From positions 21,654,981 to 21,718,980 of the forward strand of contig NC_045147.1 in assembly GCF_008831285.2 (NCBI RefSeq): DNA of 64,000 nucleotides, written 5' to 3'. The notes beneath the pieces are model-generated. The model was not told where the DNA came from. It did not search any database and saw only the letters and a list, made by a program, of their open reading frames with translations. Positions 1 to 11,980 of this stretch are shown one piece after another; the stretch's first letter is position 1, and each line of letters begins with the position of its first letter. Both the position numbers and the translations under genes were made by a program. The DNA comes from Nymphaea colorata. Its lineage: Eukaryota > Streptophyta > Magnoliopsida > Nymphaeales > Nymphaeaceae.

Positions 1-3000
1 AGAGCATAGAGAGTTAAGTAAACCAACAATTGTCAACAGCAATGCGGTAGAAGCAGCCAAAATTGGAAAAATATTTTTTTCTACATCCATCTGTGGATTT
101 GCATTTTGAAAAAAAATGCCCATTTTGTGCAACCAAACCAAAAAATGCAACACATCCATTAAGCGGCTGCTTGATTCAAGGCAAAAAGAAATCGAACAAC
201 TATTAACAAAAATGTGGGTTCACATATTTTGACTAAAACAAACAAACATATGGCTCGGCAAAATTTTTTCCCATGAAAGAAGAAAATTTTACTTGCAAAT
301 GTCACAAATCAATTAGGGAAAAAACACTTCCAGAAGCATATCACTGGAAAAAGAAAACTTGGAACCAAATTTGTTCAACAAAAGGCCATGTACTCATAGT
401 CGTAGCATGATGAAATGAACTAACCAATCTCAAGCATTTGCTGCTTCATCATGCTGATATCACATATAAGAGAGATGAACTGTGCAATACAAGGATCAAG
501 CTTGGTCTCACGAAGCTGACCACTTATATTTGGCATATCAAGCTTTCTCTTATCCTGTGCAAGAACAAAACATGGTCCTCATTAATGATTGAAAAGAAAA
601 GCAGCGACAATAAGCTGCTTTCAAATATCAACAGAATATGGGAATGGAATGCAAGCATTCAAAAAGATAAGAAGACCTTTCCATCTGCATCTTCGCTGTA
701 GTCCATTTCCAGCCATGTATAGTACTTTGGAAAAGAAATAAACTGTTGTCGACTCGACCAACAATTGTTTGTTTTACTATGGAATTTTGATTCAAATTCT
801 TTAATTGCATCAACTCTCGAACTGTAAGGTCCAATCAACTTGTTTTGACCTTTCACCCCAACCCGGCCCCATCTCAGGTAAACCATATATGATCTGTGAT
901 CATCAGATTCTGCAATCATGTTCCACTAGTTAACACGTGTCGGAAAAAACACATACTTATACTATGTAACTAATATGCATGTCAGGTTAAGTGTTTGCTC
1001 TGTGCACAAGTGTTTTCAACTTGTTTTGACCTTTCACCCCAACCCAGCCCCATCTAATAAACCATATATGAACTGTGATAATCAGATTCTGGAATCATGT
1101 TCCACTAGCTAACATTTATGTCCAAAAAAAACAAGCACTTTGTGCCTAATATATATCATATATGTCAGTTTAAATGCATGCTCTGCACATAAGTGCCTTC
1201 CCCAACCCAACCCCATCTCATGTAAACCATATATGAACTGTGATCACCAGATTCTGCAATCATGTTCCACTAGTTAACATTGATGTCTGGAAAAAATACG
1301 TACTTGTACTATGTGCCTAATATGTATGTCAGTTTAAGTGTTTGCTCTGCGAATAATGAGAGAGAGTAGGTGTGTATTTGCGAGAGAGAGAGATGTGAAC
1401 ACAAAAACTGTTTTATATATTCTGCGCTGCCATAAATGTCATCCCGGGAGACGTTAATTGATTTCTAAGAAATAGTTCAAAAAATGAAACTAATAATAAC
1501 AGCGAGATATCATGAATTCGTTAAAATAACAAAACTGAAAATTTTCAAATTTGAAAAGTTTTTGCTACTTTTCCTTCAAATTCCAAAAGCTTCCAACAAA
1601 ACTACCACAAATATCTTAATGGTTGTATCATATAAAAGTACTCAGAAAAAAAAAAAAAAAAAAAAAAACTTCCACGCCAATCACCCTTAGGTGATAAAGG
1701 ATGCGTCCACCTCTAAAGAGAGCGTGCAAAGCCTGGACAGCAACTAACCATACGTTTGTCGCTCAATAAAAAAAAATGACAAGCTTTCAAAAAGCAATTA
1801 TCTCACTGCAAGAAAAAATAGAATGCATTGAAGATCTACCAAGAACTTGAATCATGTAATATTTGTTATTGTTTTGGCCCATATTTGTTTGATTAAGCAT
1901 AGCATCATATGCTTCATTCCCCTGAAACAGGAAAGGCAACATTGAGTCAAAGCAGTATAGACATAAACTTAAAGAAGAAAAAAACTCAAACATTCATGAT
2001 GCAGCATGTAAAGAAACGTTACACATTGGAAAGGACAGGTATTAAACCAAGTCATACAAAGAGAAGTATTAAACCAACAATAAAAGCCACAATTATGTAA
2101 AATTCCTTGGATCACGTGAACCCAAAAAAAGAAGAAGAAAAATACAAACCAAAGTCATAAAATCAAAAATTAATATACGAACTATAAAGCAATAAAAAAC
2201 AGGAAAATAGTAGCAACATTTCTCCAGACAAGATTTTAGTGATGAGAACCAGGCTGACACATCACATATATAAGGTAGAAATTAAAATGAAGTTTGGTTG
2301 GTGACATCGTAAAGTTGAATGCCGGAAACCCAGCATTTTCCCTTGGGAGTTGAAGAGAAAAGTGAGACATTGAAACTTGAAAGGAAAAGCACTTTACGGA
2401 TTAAGAACGTTCACATACAAGAACCAAAACATGGTAGTGGGATTTCACGTCATCTGGAAGCCACTGGTCTAAAATTGCACCACATTTCTTGGTTGCCGTC
2501 ACAAATTTCTTCCTGGAAGCTACTTCATTTTCTACATCTGTCATCATCAGTAAAGAAGAAAGGTTAAACATAGGCAACATGCTAACTTCACGTCCCTAGG
2601 CCACTGGAAAAGTGTGTCGGAGAGATTGTATTCGCAAAGCAAGACAAACTACATTATCCCAATCCTATGTTTCGACCATCACTAACAAAGAAACGGTCAA
2701 AAGAGGTCATGTTATACCTTCCCGGTCTATCAAGAAGCACCCAACAATAGTCCATCACCCTGGTAACGGTTTAAGTTCTACTGGTTGCCTGTTGCACAAC
2801 AAACCATTTCTTCTCCACGACCATTCCCAGAAGAATAATCGATATCGGAAACCCAAATCAAACACAACAGAGTATCCCACCTTTGCATCAAAAGAGGAAA
2901 ACAAACATCAACCTACCCGCGGCACCTTCTTCAGCAGCATCCAACTCTAGATCGGCCTTTCGCTTCTTGGAGCCCGTATTCTTGGAATTTAACGCCGCCT

Positions 3001-3209
3001 TCTTTTCTTCTTCAAGAATCGCAGCATCGAGCCTTTTCACCTGAACGAATAGATCAACAACCTCCAGTAAAGGGGAAGGAAAGAAAGAGTCACAGCCGGC
3101 GAGTTTCCCCAGAACAGAAGATTACCAGTGCGGCCTTGTTGCCGGCGGTATCGAGGCCACGATTAGCCAATTGCTTCCGTAATTCGTCGACTTTAAGCTT
3201 GCTCGACAT
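1..3209 (-). CDS. PARP2: Poly(ADP-ribose) polymerase 2-type gene, 5' part (left end cut by window)
   Basis: Nuclear enzyme that uses NAD+ to add poly(ADP-ribose) to proteins at DNA breaks. I place six coding exons at 3126-3209, 2917-3040, 2419-2537, 1840-1921, 677-909 and 425-554, all joined in frame by GT/AG sites (about 257 residues). Exon 1 starts MSSKLKVDELRKQLANRGLD, a SAP DNA-binding motif. Exon 2 is basic (KKRK, a likely nuclear signal). Exon 3 carries the conserved DQWLPDDVKSHYHVL. Exons 4 and 5 form the WGR domain (VYLRWGRVGVKGQ, then YTWLEMDY). Exon 6 begins the helical regulatory domain (ISLICDISMMKQQMLEIG). The rest of that domain and the catalytic ADP-ribosyltransferase domain lie beyond the left edge. 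Plant PARP2 proteins as I know them often have two SAP motifs. I see only one here, because exon 2 joins exon 3 in frame with no second SAP exon recognisable in the intron. Identification is firm; exact junctions are read by eye. Confidence 0.9.
857..1345. repeat. Three tandem partial copies of the PARP2 WGR exon 5' half plus intron
   Basis: The segment that includes the first half of the PARP2 exon at 677-909 and its upstream intron occurs three times head to tail. Anchoring on the shared word CCCAACCC, the copies start near 857, 1038 and 1201, so the spacings are 181 and 163 bp. Each copy carries the reverse complement of the WGR start, the AATCATGTTCCACTAG intron stretch and a later GTTTGCTCT-type word. 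Only the leftmost copy keeps the WGR frame. The middle copy has lost two bases in the TACCTGAGATGG region and gains an in-frame TAG; the right copy begins only within the exon. Copies 2 and 3 therefore sit as dead pseudo-exons in the intron. Confidence 0.88.
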
Positions 3210-3579
3210 CGCTTGACCAAAGATAGATCGATCAAGCTATCGAATGCCAACAAGAAAGAGAGAGAGAGAGTGAGGACGTTTTGGCGCGGGAGTAGGTGAA
3301 GCGCGGGCTTTTAAACCACTCGAGATGAGAAAGCTTGGACTCTACGCGTCGTTTCTTGCGACGGACGCTGGCCCGGATCTGATTCTGATACTATCGATCC
3401 GTGTATAGGTCCGTTGTTGGAAGGCTCGCTTCCCAAGGAATGGAACTCAACGGCTCGGGTTTGCGTAGGCCGCGAAAGTGAATAAAGGGGATCATCAACC
3501 ACATGAAGCAATGTAGGGCACTCAAAACCTATGTTACAGAGGTACAAGTATTAATTCGGGTATGGGTAAGGAGTATATA

Positions 3580-3610
<31 letters not shown>

Positions 3611-4424
3611 CAGAAACTGTTTTTGTGTTTTTAACACAGATTTTTTTTTTGTGTTGTACGGTAAGCTTGAAAAAAAATGAGAAAAATATGGTAAAATTTA
3701 AAGCATCACAAAAATTATGAAAAAAATAATATAAGTGAGAAACTGATAACACAAATATCAAAAAAATAAATAAATAAGACAACAAATAAAAACTAAAAAC
3801 TAAAACAACTAGTTTAAACTTGGCATTAAGGAGCATGAAAAAAACACTTCAAATGAAAGAAACAGTAAATAAATGAAAAAAAACACGTTTTTTTTTTTTG
3901 CATTTATTAGTTAAAAAACATCATTTTTTTAGGTTTTAAATGGCTGACTCATTTATTGTGTTTTGTACTTTTTTTTTCCAAAAAAACGTTTTTTGTGACG
4001 ATGATTATATATAATTTCAATATAACTAATTAGTGCTTGTTTATGCATCCTAACTTTTACTTGCTTAAATGTTTATGGCTTATGAGATATTTTGTCTTTT
4101 GGGTAATCTTTAATAAAGCATCTTCTCTTTTCCACTTTTCAATTGGCCGTCCACTTCAGGCTACTTCTTTGCCTGATGTTTTTAGAAACATTCGTTTATT
4201 GCAATAATTTGAAGGATTTAAATGGCTCACAGTCGGCTCAGATATAGTCTTTGCTGGATTCCACTTAATCGTGTTGTATGCATTTAAAATCTGAATTTAG
4301 ACCCTCTACTTGGATCTGACTAACATAAGATTTAAGATTTATGTGCAATTGTTTCTAATGTTTGGTGGATTTCAATTGGATATCAGACATAAATTTGGAT
4401 GCGCAACAGCCTATTGGATCTGAT
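3210..4424. other. PARP2 upstream region and AT-rich intergenic DNA
   Basis: The first ~100 bases right of the PARP2 start codon hold a (GA)n run near 3256-3270, fitting a 5' UTR or promoter. An (AT)n microsatellite spans about 3574-3610. The remainder is AT-rich with A and T homopolymers. Around 4200-4420 the words GGATCTGA and GGATTTCA recur. I see no gene. Confidence 0.5.
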
Positions 4425-4564
4425 CAGGGGAGGAGGAGCATCAATTTTTTTTTTTAATTTACATGTAAATTTTTAAAAATTTGTCTATCCTATATAAAAA
4501 TTTAACAAAATGAAGAAACTATAATGTGGCTCCCCTTCATAAAAAATTCCTAGCTCTACCCTTA
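4425..4564. mobile_element. Short non-autonomous hAT-type element (140 bp)
   Basis: The left end reads CAGGGGAGGAGGAGCA and the right end, reverse-complemented, TAAGGGTAGAGCTAGG. These are degenerate terminal inverted repeats of the C/TARGGGNNGAGC kind seen on other elements in this window. The 8-bp flanks match at seven positions: GATCTGAT at 4417-4424 and GATCCGAT at 4565-4572. An 8-bp target duplication is the hAT hallmark. It has no coding capacity. Confidence 0.65.
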
Positions 4565-4572
4565 GATCCGAT

Positions 4573-7293
4573 TAGTTAGTTGAATATAATTTTCTTTACC
4601 ATGTCCGGCTAAACTGCTGAGAACCCAGATCGGTAATCGATATATTTATGATCCAACAAAATACTGATTCCGATTTTTAAAAAAATGTCACAGACAACCA
4701 ACTTACTGTGTTGAGTTGGGCTTTGTATATATTATTGCTAAGCCTGTTGGTCCCGTATAGAACATCCAAAGACTCCAATTTCCATTTGAATATGGATATG
4801 TCACCACATCCAATTATCAAATGCTCCTCCACAGGTAGAAAAAAATAAACCACAAAGCATAGGTAACTGGTACAAGACAGGTTTCTCCACACGAAGGAAC
4901 TCTCAAAGGGGAAAAGAAAGCCATAACAAAACAGACATAAAATATCTGCAAAATCTAGGCTTTAAGTATTTGATAATGCTAAGATTGAACAAAAGTAAAA
5001 AATATCATCCATTTCGATGGTCTTCTTACAGCACCTAATATTTTGAAAATATAGTTGGGAAATCCCAATATCATTTCTAGACTATTCCAACGGTAACATT
5101 CAGAAAAGGAACCATAATCTGATTATTACATCGCATGTAAGTTGTGTTTAAAAATCCAGCTACAAGGTGAGGTAAAGTATGAAGTTTTGGCATTGTCAGC
5201 AGAGAACCATGATTCATGCTCATTGCTCACTAAGATCATATTTACTTTGCCCACTACTCACTTTTCCTTCAGAGAATAAAGAGTAGGCTCATTTTTTATG
5301 TTGAGCGCTATTTTTCCCATTTACATACTACAACTGCATACGCTCCTCGATGAAAAGTAGGAGAGAGAGCACTGATATGACAGTGTCACAAAGGGGATGT
5401 AGGCTTGTATAGTTTGTAGGATTGATTTACTCTCTCTCTCTCTCTCTCTCTCTATACGTACATATGTACATGTTTGTGTGTGTGCAGTCTTCATTTTGGC
5501 CGTGAGATCAGCGCAGAGATTAGAAAAGTAACCCTAGCACCGCCAGTTCAAGGAACAAACATGTATAAGAACAGACTTTGCGAAATTTGTAACTCGGCCA
5601 GAAAAACTTGCCTTCAGAAAAAATAGGTACAAATCTGTCTTATGCCTTGAAAACACTTCAGATACATGAATATATATACACCTGTGAGAGAAGACTGCTT
5701 TTGACAAGATTAGACGTTAGCAGCTTAATACCCAATAGCTCCCTAAGATATTTACACACAAAAGAAAACTCATCCAGTTAAGATATTCACTTGCCTTCTA
5801 ACATTAAACGAAACAATGGCAACTGCAGTAGAAGCCACAAGCAGAAGTATGTAAGAGCTACTTAACGTTCGTCCATTGAAGGCTTGTAAAACCTCTTTGA
5901 AACTTATACCAAAGAGACATCTGCAGAGAACCCAGGATGATTGGGACATCTTATCATGACGAATACATTCATTTGAATGTTGAGACTTGAGTGGGCCCAA
6001 CAATTGGTCAATTAGGACCCCCAAAATCTTCTCATATTCTCCAAAGTAAACCACCTTTCTGGAACACATCTATCTGCAAGTTTAAGAGATCAAACGAATG
6101 CTAAACATCAGTATATGCAAATACATTAGCAGATATATCAAAATAAATATCAAGCTAGCCCCAAGCCATGTGTCGTAGCGTGCCACTTGTGTGCAAGGAT
6201 CGGATTAGGCTTGCAGGTAAGTAGTCAATTAAGAATAAGCTAGTGAAAAAAAGGAAGACAAGTTGCACCTACCAGAAAGTATGACAAGGAAGTAAGTACA
6301 TAGAGAATTCTGTTTAGATTTTCATCTACTAGGTGAAAATATTTGGAATTTTTCTGTACAACCAAGAAGAAGCTGTTCAATGAATTTTTTCTAAGAAGCC
6401 GATATCTAAAACCATCCTATAGACATCTTTTTATTTTATAATTATGATTATCATTTTGTAAGAGAGAGAGAGAGAGAGAGAGAAGAGTTGTGGGGTACGG
6501 GAGGAGAAGAGGGATGGCAGTAAACCACGCTAATGGAGGAACATAGTTGTTAAGGGCTATCGCATTCATATATGTACCTATCTTTTAGCTAAAATTTGCA
6601 CCCCTTGAGCTTTGACAAGATAAAAAAATTTTAGAACCAACAAATTATTGAACTTACTAAACATTCTCACGTTACTATTCTATTGTTGATAAGATTGCAA
6701 GTAATTGATGCTTAAAGAAAATGGGCAATTGCTATGCAAAAGAAATATAGGTTGTTCTGAGATCAATTCCAATAAAGATTTGCAGGAAACCATCTGGTTC
6801 ACAAGATGATTGGCTTTTATGGAAATTTAAGTAGGTACCTATAAGGAAGTTACCTTTCAGTTAACAATGATTACTCATTCAACTTGTACAAAAATTGGTA
6901 GCTTGGTCTGCCATGAGCTAACAAATTGCATAAGCACACACTAAACCATAGCCAAATCTTAAGCCAGTAATGCCCGACCCAACAGGTTAGTCTTCGTCAC
7001 GGGGTGAAAGATAACCTTTATGGTTTCTCAATTCTGTGCTTATGAACAGGCCCTTAGAACTTTTACCAAACAATGGATGAAAGACTATTACCACATTTTG
7101 CAAAACAATATATTATTACAATTGGTTTCCTTTTGGTAGGTGGGAGTGGAGGGTTGTTGGGTGCCATATGAGAAAAGTTCTTGAACAGATGGAGCAGAAG
7201 CATTAGTAAACAAATCAAGAAAAGATTATCAGACCATAAAATGGAGAAAAGGAGTTACCATTTTATTGTACAAGTGATGCCAGCATCATGTGG
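4573..7293. other. Intergenic region, probably including the FRS gene 3' UTR; microsatellites
   Basis: It contains a (CT)n run at about 5430-5453 and a (GA)n run at about 6462-6482. One open frame on the minus strand, 5770-6069, is listed separately. No other coding signal is recognisable. The part nearest 7293 presumably holds the 3' UTR of the FAR1-related gene, which may itself be interrupted by introns. Confidence 0.45.
5770..6069 (-). other. Unidentified 99-residue open frame with a C-terminal hydrophobic segment
   Basis: It opens at an ATG just inside a possible splice acceptor (TTGCAG followed by ATAGATG on the minus strand). The middle reads YEKILGVLIDQLLGPLKS. The C terminus has one hydrophobic stretch, SYILLLVASTAVAIVSF, followed by NVRRQ, like a tail anchor. 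I do not recognise the family. It could be a terminal exon of an unannotated transcript, an alternative 3' exon of the upstream FRS gene, or chance. It overlaps no other gene. Confidence 0.25.
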
Positions 7294-9303
7294 TCAATCC
7301 CTTTCGCATATGCTGGCATCCTGAATGCTTCCAACAACTGGAGAAGTATGTTGTACAACTATTCCAACCTTTTCTTTTGCAGCATGCATCTCTTCAAAAG
7401 CCTTCTGTAGAGCAGATTTTGCAGCTTTGCAAATATCCAAATTCCATGCCCCTTCAGCAGCAAAGTTGATGGCCTCACGGCAAAGATCATCATAACGTGA
7501 AGTCCGAGCTTCCAGGGAACCAATTTGAATTGCACTTCCTGGGTCATACAGTAGATCACCATTCATCGCATTCCTGGTCCACCGCTTGATTATATAGTGT
7601 GGGGGAAGTAGCATGACATTTTTAACAATGAAGACTCTTAATATATGTCGGCAAAGTATCCCCGCATACTCAAACATCTGGCAGCTGCAAATGGCACATA
7701 CTTCCAGAGCATTAAATGTTACAGTATGTTCACCCTTTGTTGTCCCAAATTCTACAACCTTAAATGTGCTAATGGGACCATCCTCTTTACTCATTTCTGC
7801 TATATGACGAAGGCTTTGAACTAGTTGTTCTTGAAACTCTAAAAAGATTGTCTTGGTATAAATTTCAGCCACTTGGTTTTCCATTGGAAAACCCATCTTA
7901 AGATATGGTTTCATGTCCCCTGTTTTGTAGTATTGTACAAGTTCCTTTTCATACCAACTATCTACAGCATTCTCACACTGATTAATAAATGACATTAATG
8001 TTGTATGATCATCAACATCAAAAAACATGCTAATGGTCTCACTTATTTGGGTCTTAGGCATATTGTCAAGCAGTACGTCCTGAAAGTATACTTGGATCCA
8101 TTTATCACGGTTTTTGTACAACGATTGAAGCCATTGATTATCTTGAAGCTCGTATTTATCAATGAATGATCGCCACTGTGAGTCAAACTCGTCATTTGCC
8201 ACAGTCATGTTGATGCACTTAAAGAAGTCCTCTCTCAAACCACTACTAGCACGTCCAACATCTCCCAATTTATCAGGAAACTTTCTTAGGATATGCCTCT
8301 TACAAAGACGGTGATGAGTCCTTGGAAATACAAATGCCATGGCTGCTGCTATTGCAGGACTTTCATCAGTTACTAGTGAATCTGGGTATCGTCCAGACAT
8401 AGCTTTAAGCCAGGTATTAAACAACCAAACAAGTGAAGCTTCACTTTCATCTAAAAGAAGCCCACAGCCAAACAAAACAGCATGTTTATGATGGTCGACA
8501 CCTGTAAACAGTGTGAATGGCATGCCATACACATTTGTCCTGTAAGTAACATCAAATGTTACCATATCACCAAAGCAACTATATGCCATCTTGGATCGCG
8601 CATCGGCCCAAAAGACATTTGTAATATGATCCTGTTCATCAGCCTGAATTGCATAAAAGAACGCAGGATTCATTGCCTGCTGATGTTTGAAATAGTCTAG
8701 TACGTTCTGAGCATCTCTTTCAAGAGTCCTCCTCTTATAAGCAGCTGGAATAGAATTTGTTGAATTTATTGAATTGAAGCCAATAATGTTTGATCCTCCA
8801 GATTTTTCTCCCACATGAGATATGCTCTGACAAATCCCTGCTTTGCCATAATTGTTGCTAATATTGTCTGCAACATAAGCCATCTGAAAATGTGGCCGAG
8901 GTAGAGAAACTTTGCCTGGTGGTACCAACTCATGATTATGATCCTTCTCAAATCTTGTTACAACCCATTTACCAGAATCCTCCTTTTTTAATCTGATCAT
9001 GGCTTTGCAACCTTCCCATGCGATAGGACGCTTCCTTGAATGGAAGCCTCCTTCCGAACACACAAATTGTTGACCAATAGTTTGTGAATCACGTCTTGAC
9101 CGTCGAACAATATCCACACGCATGCTGAATCCCACACATTTAGCATATTCATTGTAAAATATCCTTGCAGCCTCCTCGCTTTCAAACCCCATACCTACAT
9201 ATGGTTCCATGGGATTGACACCTTTATGCACAAACTCATTTCCACTAGGAACACTTGCTTTAGTAGCCACATAAGAACCCATGGCCTCTTTCCTTGAATC
9301 CAT
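7294..9303 (-). CDS. FAR1-related sequence (FRS) transcription factor, MULE-derived
   Basis: Single-exon coding region of 669 residues. FHY3/FAR1-family proteins are domesticated Mutator-like transposases that act as nuclear transcription factors in light and developmental signalling. Visible domains in order: FAR1 DNA-binding zinc region at about residues 46-126 (EEAARIFYNEYAKCVGF through KDHNHELV), MULE transposase core at about 200-345 with Asp in TFDVTYRTN and in VTDESPAI, and a SWIM zinc finger at 539-553 (CSC ... CRH). I start at the ATG at 9303 (MDSRKEAMGSY). The frame stays open 42 bases further, but begins there at GTG directly after a stop. The length fits the family and no inactivating change is visible. 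The closest named relatives are FRS5-like proteins, but I would not fix an orthologue. A noncoding 5' exon probably lies further right. Confidence 0.9.
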   Translation of the reverse strand: MDSRKEAMGSYVATKASVPSGNEFVHKGVNPMEPYVGMGFESEEAARIFYNEYAKCVGFSMRVDIVRRSRRDSQTIGQQFVCSEGGFHSRKRPIAWEGCKAMIRLKKEDSGKWVVTRFEKDHNHELVPPGKVSLPRPHFQMAYVADNISNNYGKAGICQSISHVGEKSGGSNIIGFNSINSTNSIPAAYKRRTLERDAQNVLDYFKHQQAMNPAFFYAIQADEQDHITNVFWADARSKMAYSCFGDMVTFDVTYRTNVYGMPFTLFTGVDHHKHAVLFGCGLLLDESEASLVWLFNTWLKAMSGRYPDSLVTDESPAIAAAMAFVFPRTHHRLCKRHILRKFPDKLGDVGRASSGLREDFFKCINMTVANDEFDSQWRSFIDKYELQDNQWLQSLYKNRDKWIQVYFQDVLLDNMPKTQISETISMFFDVDDHTTLMSFINQCENAVDSWYEKELVQYYKTGDMKPYLKMGFPMENQVAEIYTKTIFLEFQEQLVQSLRHIAEMSKEDGPISTFKVVEFGTTKGEHTVTFNALEVCAICSCQMFEYAGILCRHILRVFIVKNVMLLPPHYIIKRWTRNAMNGDLLYDPGSAIQIGSLEARTSRYDDLCREAINFAAEGAWNLDICKAAKSALQKAFEEMHAAKEKVGIVVQHTSPVVGSIQDASICERD

Positions 9304-10629
9304 ACAAGATCCTCTGGACGCGCTGCTACTCAATGGCACAAACACTCAAATCGTCTCAGTTCCAGTTGTCAAAACATCAAAAGACTTGTAAAAGAGTAAG
9401 TAACACTCTGATGTGTTAACTGTTTGATTTTTGCTGCATAACTAGCAGCAGAAGTTCTAGGCAATTCATTCAGTACTACTGACAGGCAGTCCCAAACAAC
9501 TGATCAATAGTGTAAGAATGGGCAGATGCTGATAAAGGGAGACAAATATGAGATTGCATATCAGTTAGCCTTCACGTATACTGGAAATAACATCTGTAAC
9601 CTGAACTTCATTTTTATGATTTGGTAACATTTTTAAGCTGAAGGGTACGGGGTTGGGTTGGTGGGAGGAGAGAGAGAGACCAAGTACCACGAATGCCAAG
9701 AAACCAACAATCAATTGCAGAAAGTAAAACCAAGGCTCGCACAAGAACAAGGAAAAGAAAAAAAAAAAAAAAAAAGGAAACCGTACTCTGTTTCCACTTC
9801 TACACCAATTCCCGGCTTCTTTCGCTGATGTGCAGGACCGGTTCTCTAAGAAAACGAAGCATTCCACCACTCCCAACGTACCCAAATCCCACAAGCCCAT
9901 AACCAACAACTTCGGCGATCGAAGAGGCCGCCGGAAGGCCGTATCACGCCGGAAAAGCAAAGAAAGATACAGAGAACCAGGAGTAACGGGTTGTTCGTTA
10001 GCGGGTGGGACGAGTGCCGCAGGGAGATGCTTTTCCACCACCCGCCAGACTCACTGCCGCTCTCTGGATGGACGGTGGATCTTGGCGGACCACCATCGTC
10101 TGGAAGGAGACAGAGCATATCGAGTCCCAGCGGGACCGACCCGCACAGCCCCCAAATAGCCACGGCACTCGGAGGAGACGAGCCTTTGATTATGATCGCA
10201 CGGTCCGCACTTCTCAGACACACAGTCACAGGACGCACCCAAGTTTTCCGTTTCCAATGAAAACCGCTGGTCGATTTCTTCCCATCGGTCAGGGCAACAA
10301 TATATCACGACCATTTTCTTCACCATTCAAACACGAACAAAAAAGGGTCAGAGGGGTTCTTAGTTCTTACCAGCTTTTGTTAGTGTAAGCATGACTGCAA
10401 GAGGCCATAATGAAGTTTGCACTGAGCTTTCTCAAATGTAACATTATTTGAGAGAGAGAGAGAGAGATTATCCTACTCGTGTATAAATTGACAGAGATGT
10501 GATTTGATGAACGATTTCTAAATCGCATGATTTGGGTGTGGAAGAGTAAAGGCAAGTGCATAAAAACTGAACAATAGTTTTAGTTCTAAAAGCAAGGCTA
10601 AAAATCATGACTTTTAATAAAAAAAGACT
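9304..10629. other. FRS upstream region: GC-rich segment likely holding promoter and 5' UTR exon
   Basis: From about 9640 to 10330 base composition becomes GC-rich compared with the flanks, with a poly-A run at about 9760-9775 and a (GA)n run at about 10449-10466. Several frames stay open here on both strands, as expected from composition, and none resembles a known protein. The best explanation is the promoter and a noncoding first exon of the FRS gene, read on the minus strand. Confidence 0.4.
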
Positions 10630-11690
10630 GCCAAATCTATTTATGCTATCGAATTTTAGTTAGTCAACTATTTTCTAGCCCGGGGCGCATCATCTGTCCA
10701 AAAACAAAATCTTTGAAAAATCTCGTTTTAAGTTGTGTTTCTCAATATGATTCCAAAGAAGCAATTAAGAAAATGTGCTTTTAAGTCACATGTAAAACAG
10801 TTTTAAAGTGGACCCCTTGGGAGATCTATAATTATGTCCTCAAATTCTCATGCCTGTTTGGATGGAAAAGTGGGAAGTTGAAAACCATTTTCTCACAAGT
10901 TGGGCAGGAATTATTCCACTTTGTGGCTAAGCAAAGCATAGACCGCAGCTGTGATCCCAAATCACATCCTCAGGTTCTCATGTTAAACACGAATTTTATG
11001 CCCTTGAGCTCGGTGCTGTGTGGAATTAATTTCTCAGTCCAAGTTGGAAATGGAGCTTAGCTGCTCAACGGCCTTGAGCTCTGCTCACCCTGTTGAGCCC
11101 AATGTTCGAACCAGCGACGGAGCCAGAAAAATTAGTTAGAGGGGCACTTATATATATAAGGATAAATATTTAAGATTCTCATTTAAAAATAAATAACTTT
11201 TAAGAGACTGGTGTGGGCAACTGCCTACCAGTCACCATGTGGCTATGCCACTAGAAGCGACCTGGATGTAAAGACACAATGTGAAGACTGAACCAGGTTT
11301 GGGCATCAGACCAGTTCCGCATGTTGGTCCAATGAACCAGGATTAAATTAGATCATGCAGAGTGACAAGACAAGCTAGTTTTCCTAACTTTGTTCTTGCA
11401 AAGAAACAAACAAAGCATGGAAGTGCCAGGAGATGAAACTAGACCTGGTTTTCATTACATGCGATGCCCACACCAGACCTAGGTAGTGACTCAAAGTGTC
11501 CCTTCGCAAAAAAATCTTAGCTCCGCCATGAAGCAAGCAAGTCGGAATGGCAAACACCTTGAATCCAACTGGATAATCATGTATAAACTCTCACTTAGAA
11601 CAACTTGTGGACCAGCGCATGCCACCTAAAGCAAAAGCATGAATGGACACCATCTTCATGAAAAATATTCTTCCACCAAGTGATTCTTAC
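10630..11690. repeat. Direct duplication, copy A (about 1.1 kb)
   Basis: This segment is repeated in the same orientation at about 12590-13728. Shared landmarks include AACTATTTTCTAGCC, GTGGACCCCTTGGGAGAT, ATTATGTCCTCAAATTCTCA, CTAACTTTGTTCTTGCAAAG and ATGAATGGACACCATCTTCA. Copy A carries an insertion of about 142 bp at 11112-11253 that copy B lacks, and copy B carries one at 13143-13294 that copy A lacks. The content is noncoding. Confidence 0.85.
11112..11253. mobile_element. Degenerate non-autonomous hAT-type insertion in copy A
   Basis: The left end CAGCGACGGAGCCAG pairs with a right end that reads TAGTGGCATAGCCAC in reverse complement. It interrupts copy A exactly where copy B runs on (GTTCGAAC here, GTTAGAAC there). 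Its left half closely matches the start of the longer element at 14336 (GGAGCCAGAAAAATT and GGATAAATATTTAAGATTCT). The presumed 8-bp duplication is badly eroded (GTTCGAAC against GAAGCGAC), so the right boundary is approximate. Confidence 0.6.
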
Positions 11691-11931
11691 TAAACAAATC
11701 AAGAATACATTAAGAGAGAGAAACAACAGCCAATTCAAACAAAAATGTTGGAACCCACAACCCAACTCATAAACGAGTTCATTAACTTCAGAAAGCATGC
11801 CGGCCAGGAAGACGAAGAGCATAGAGACCGAACATGCGTGAGCATAAATGGAACCATAAGGCCGAAACCCAAAATTCCAGTCAGTGGTGGAGTTTTAGGT
11901 AAGAATTAATGTATCTCTCTGCGCCATAATG

Positions 11932-11980
<49 letters not shown>

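Noticed and set aside
9565-10388. Several overlapping open frames on both strands in the GC-rich segment right of the FRS gene
   Set aside because: None shows a known motif, they overlap on both strands, and high GC lowers stop frequency. A noncoding first exon and promoter explain the region better.
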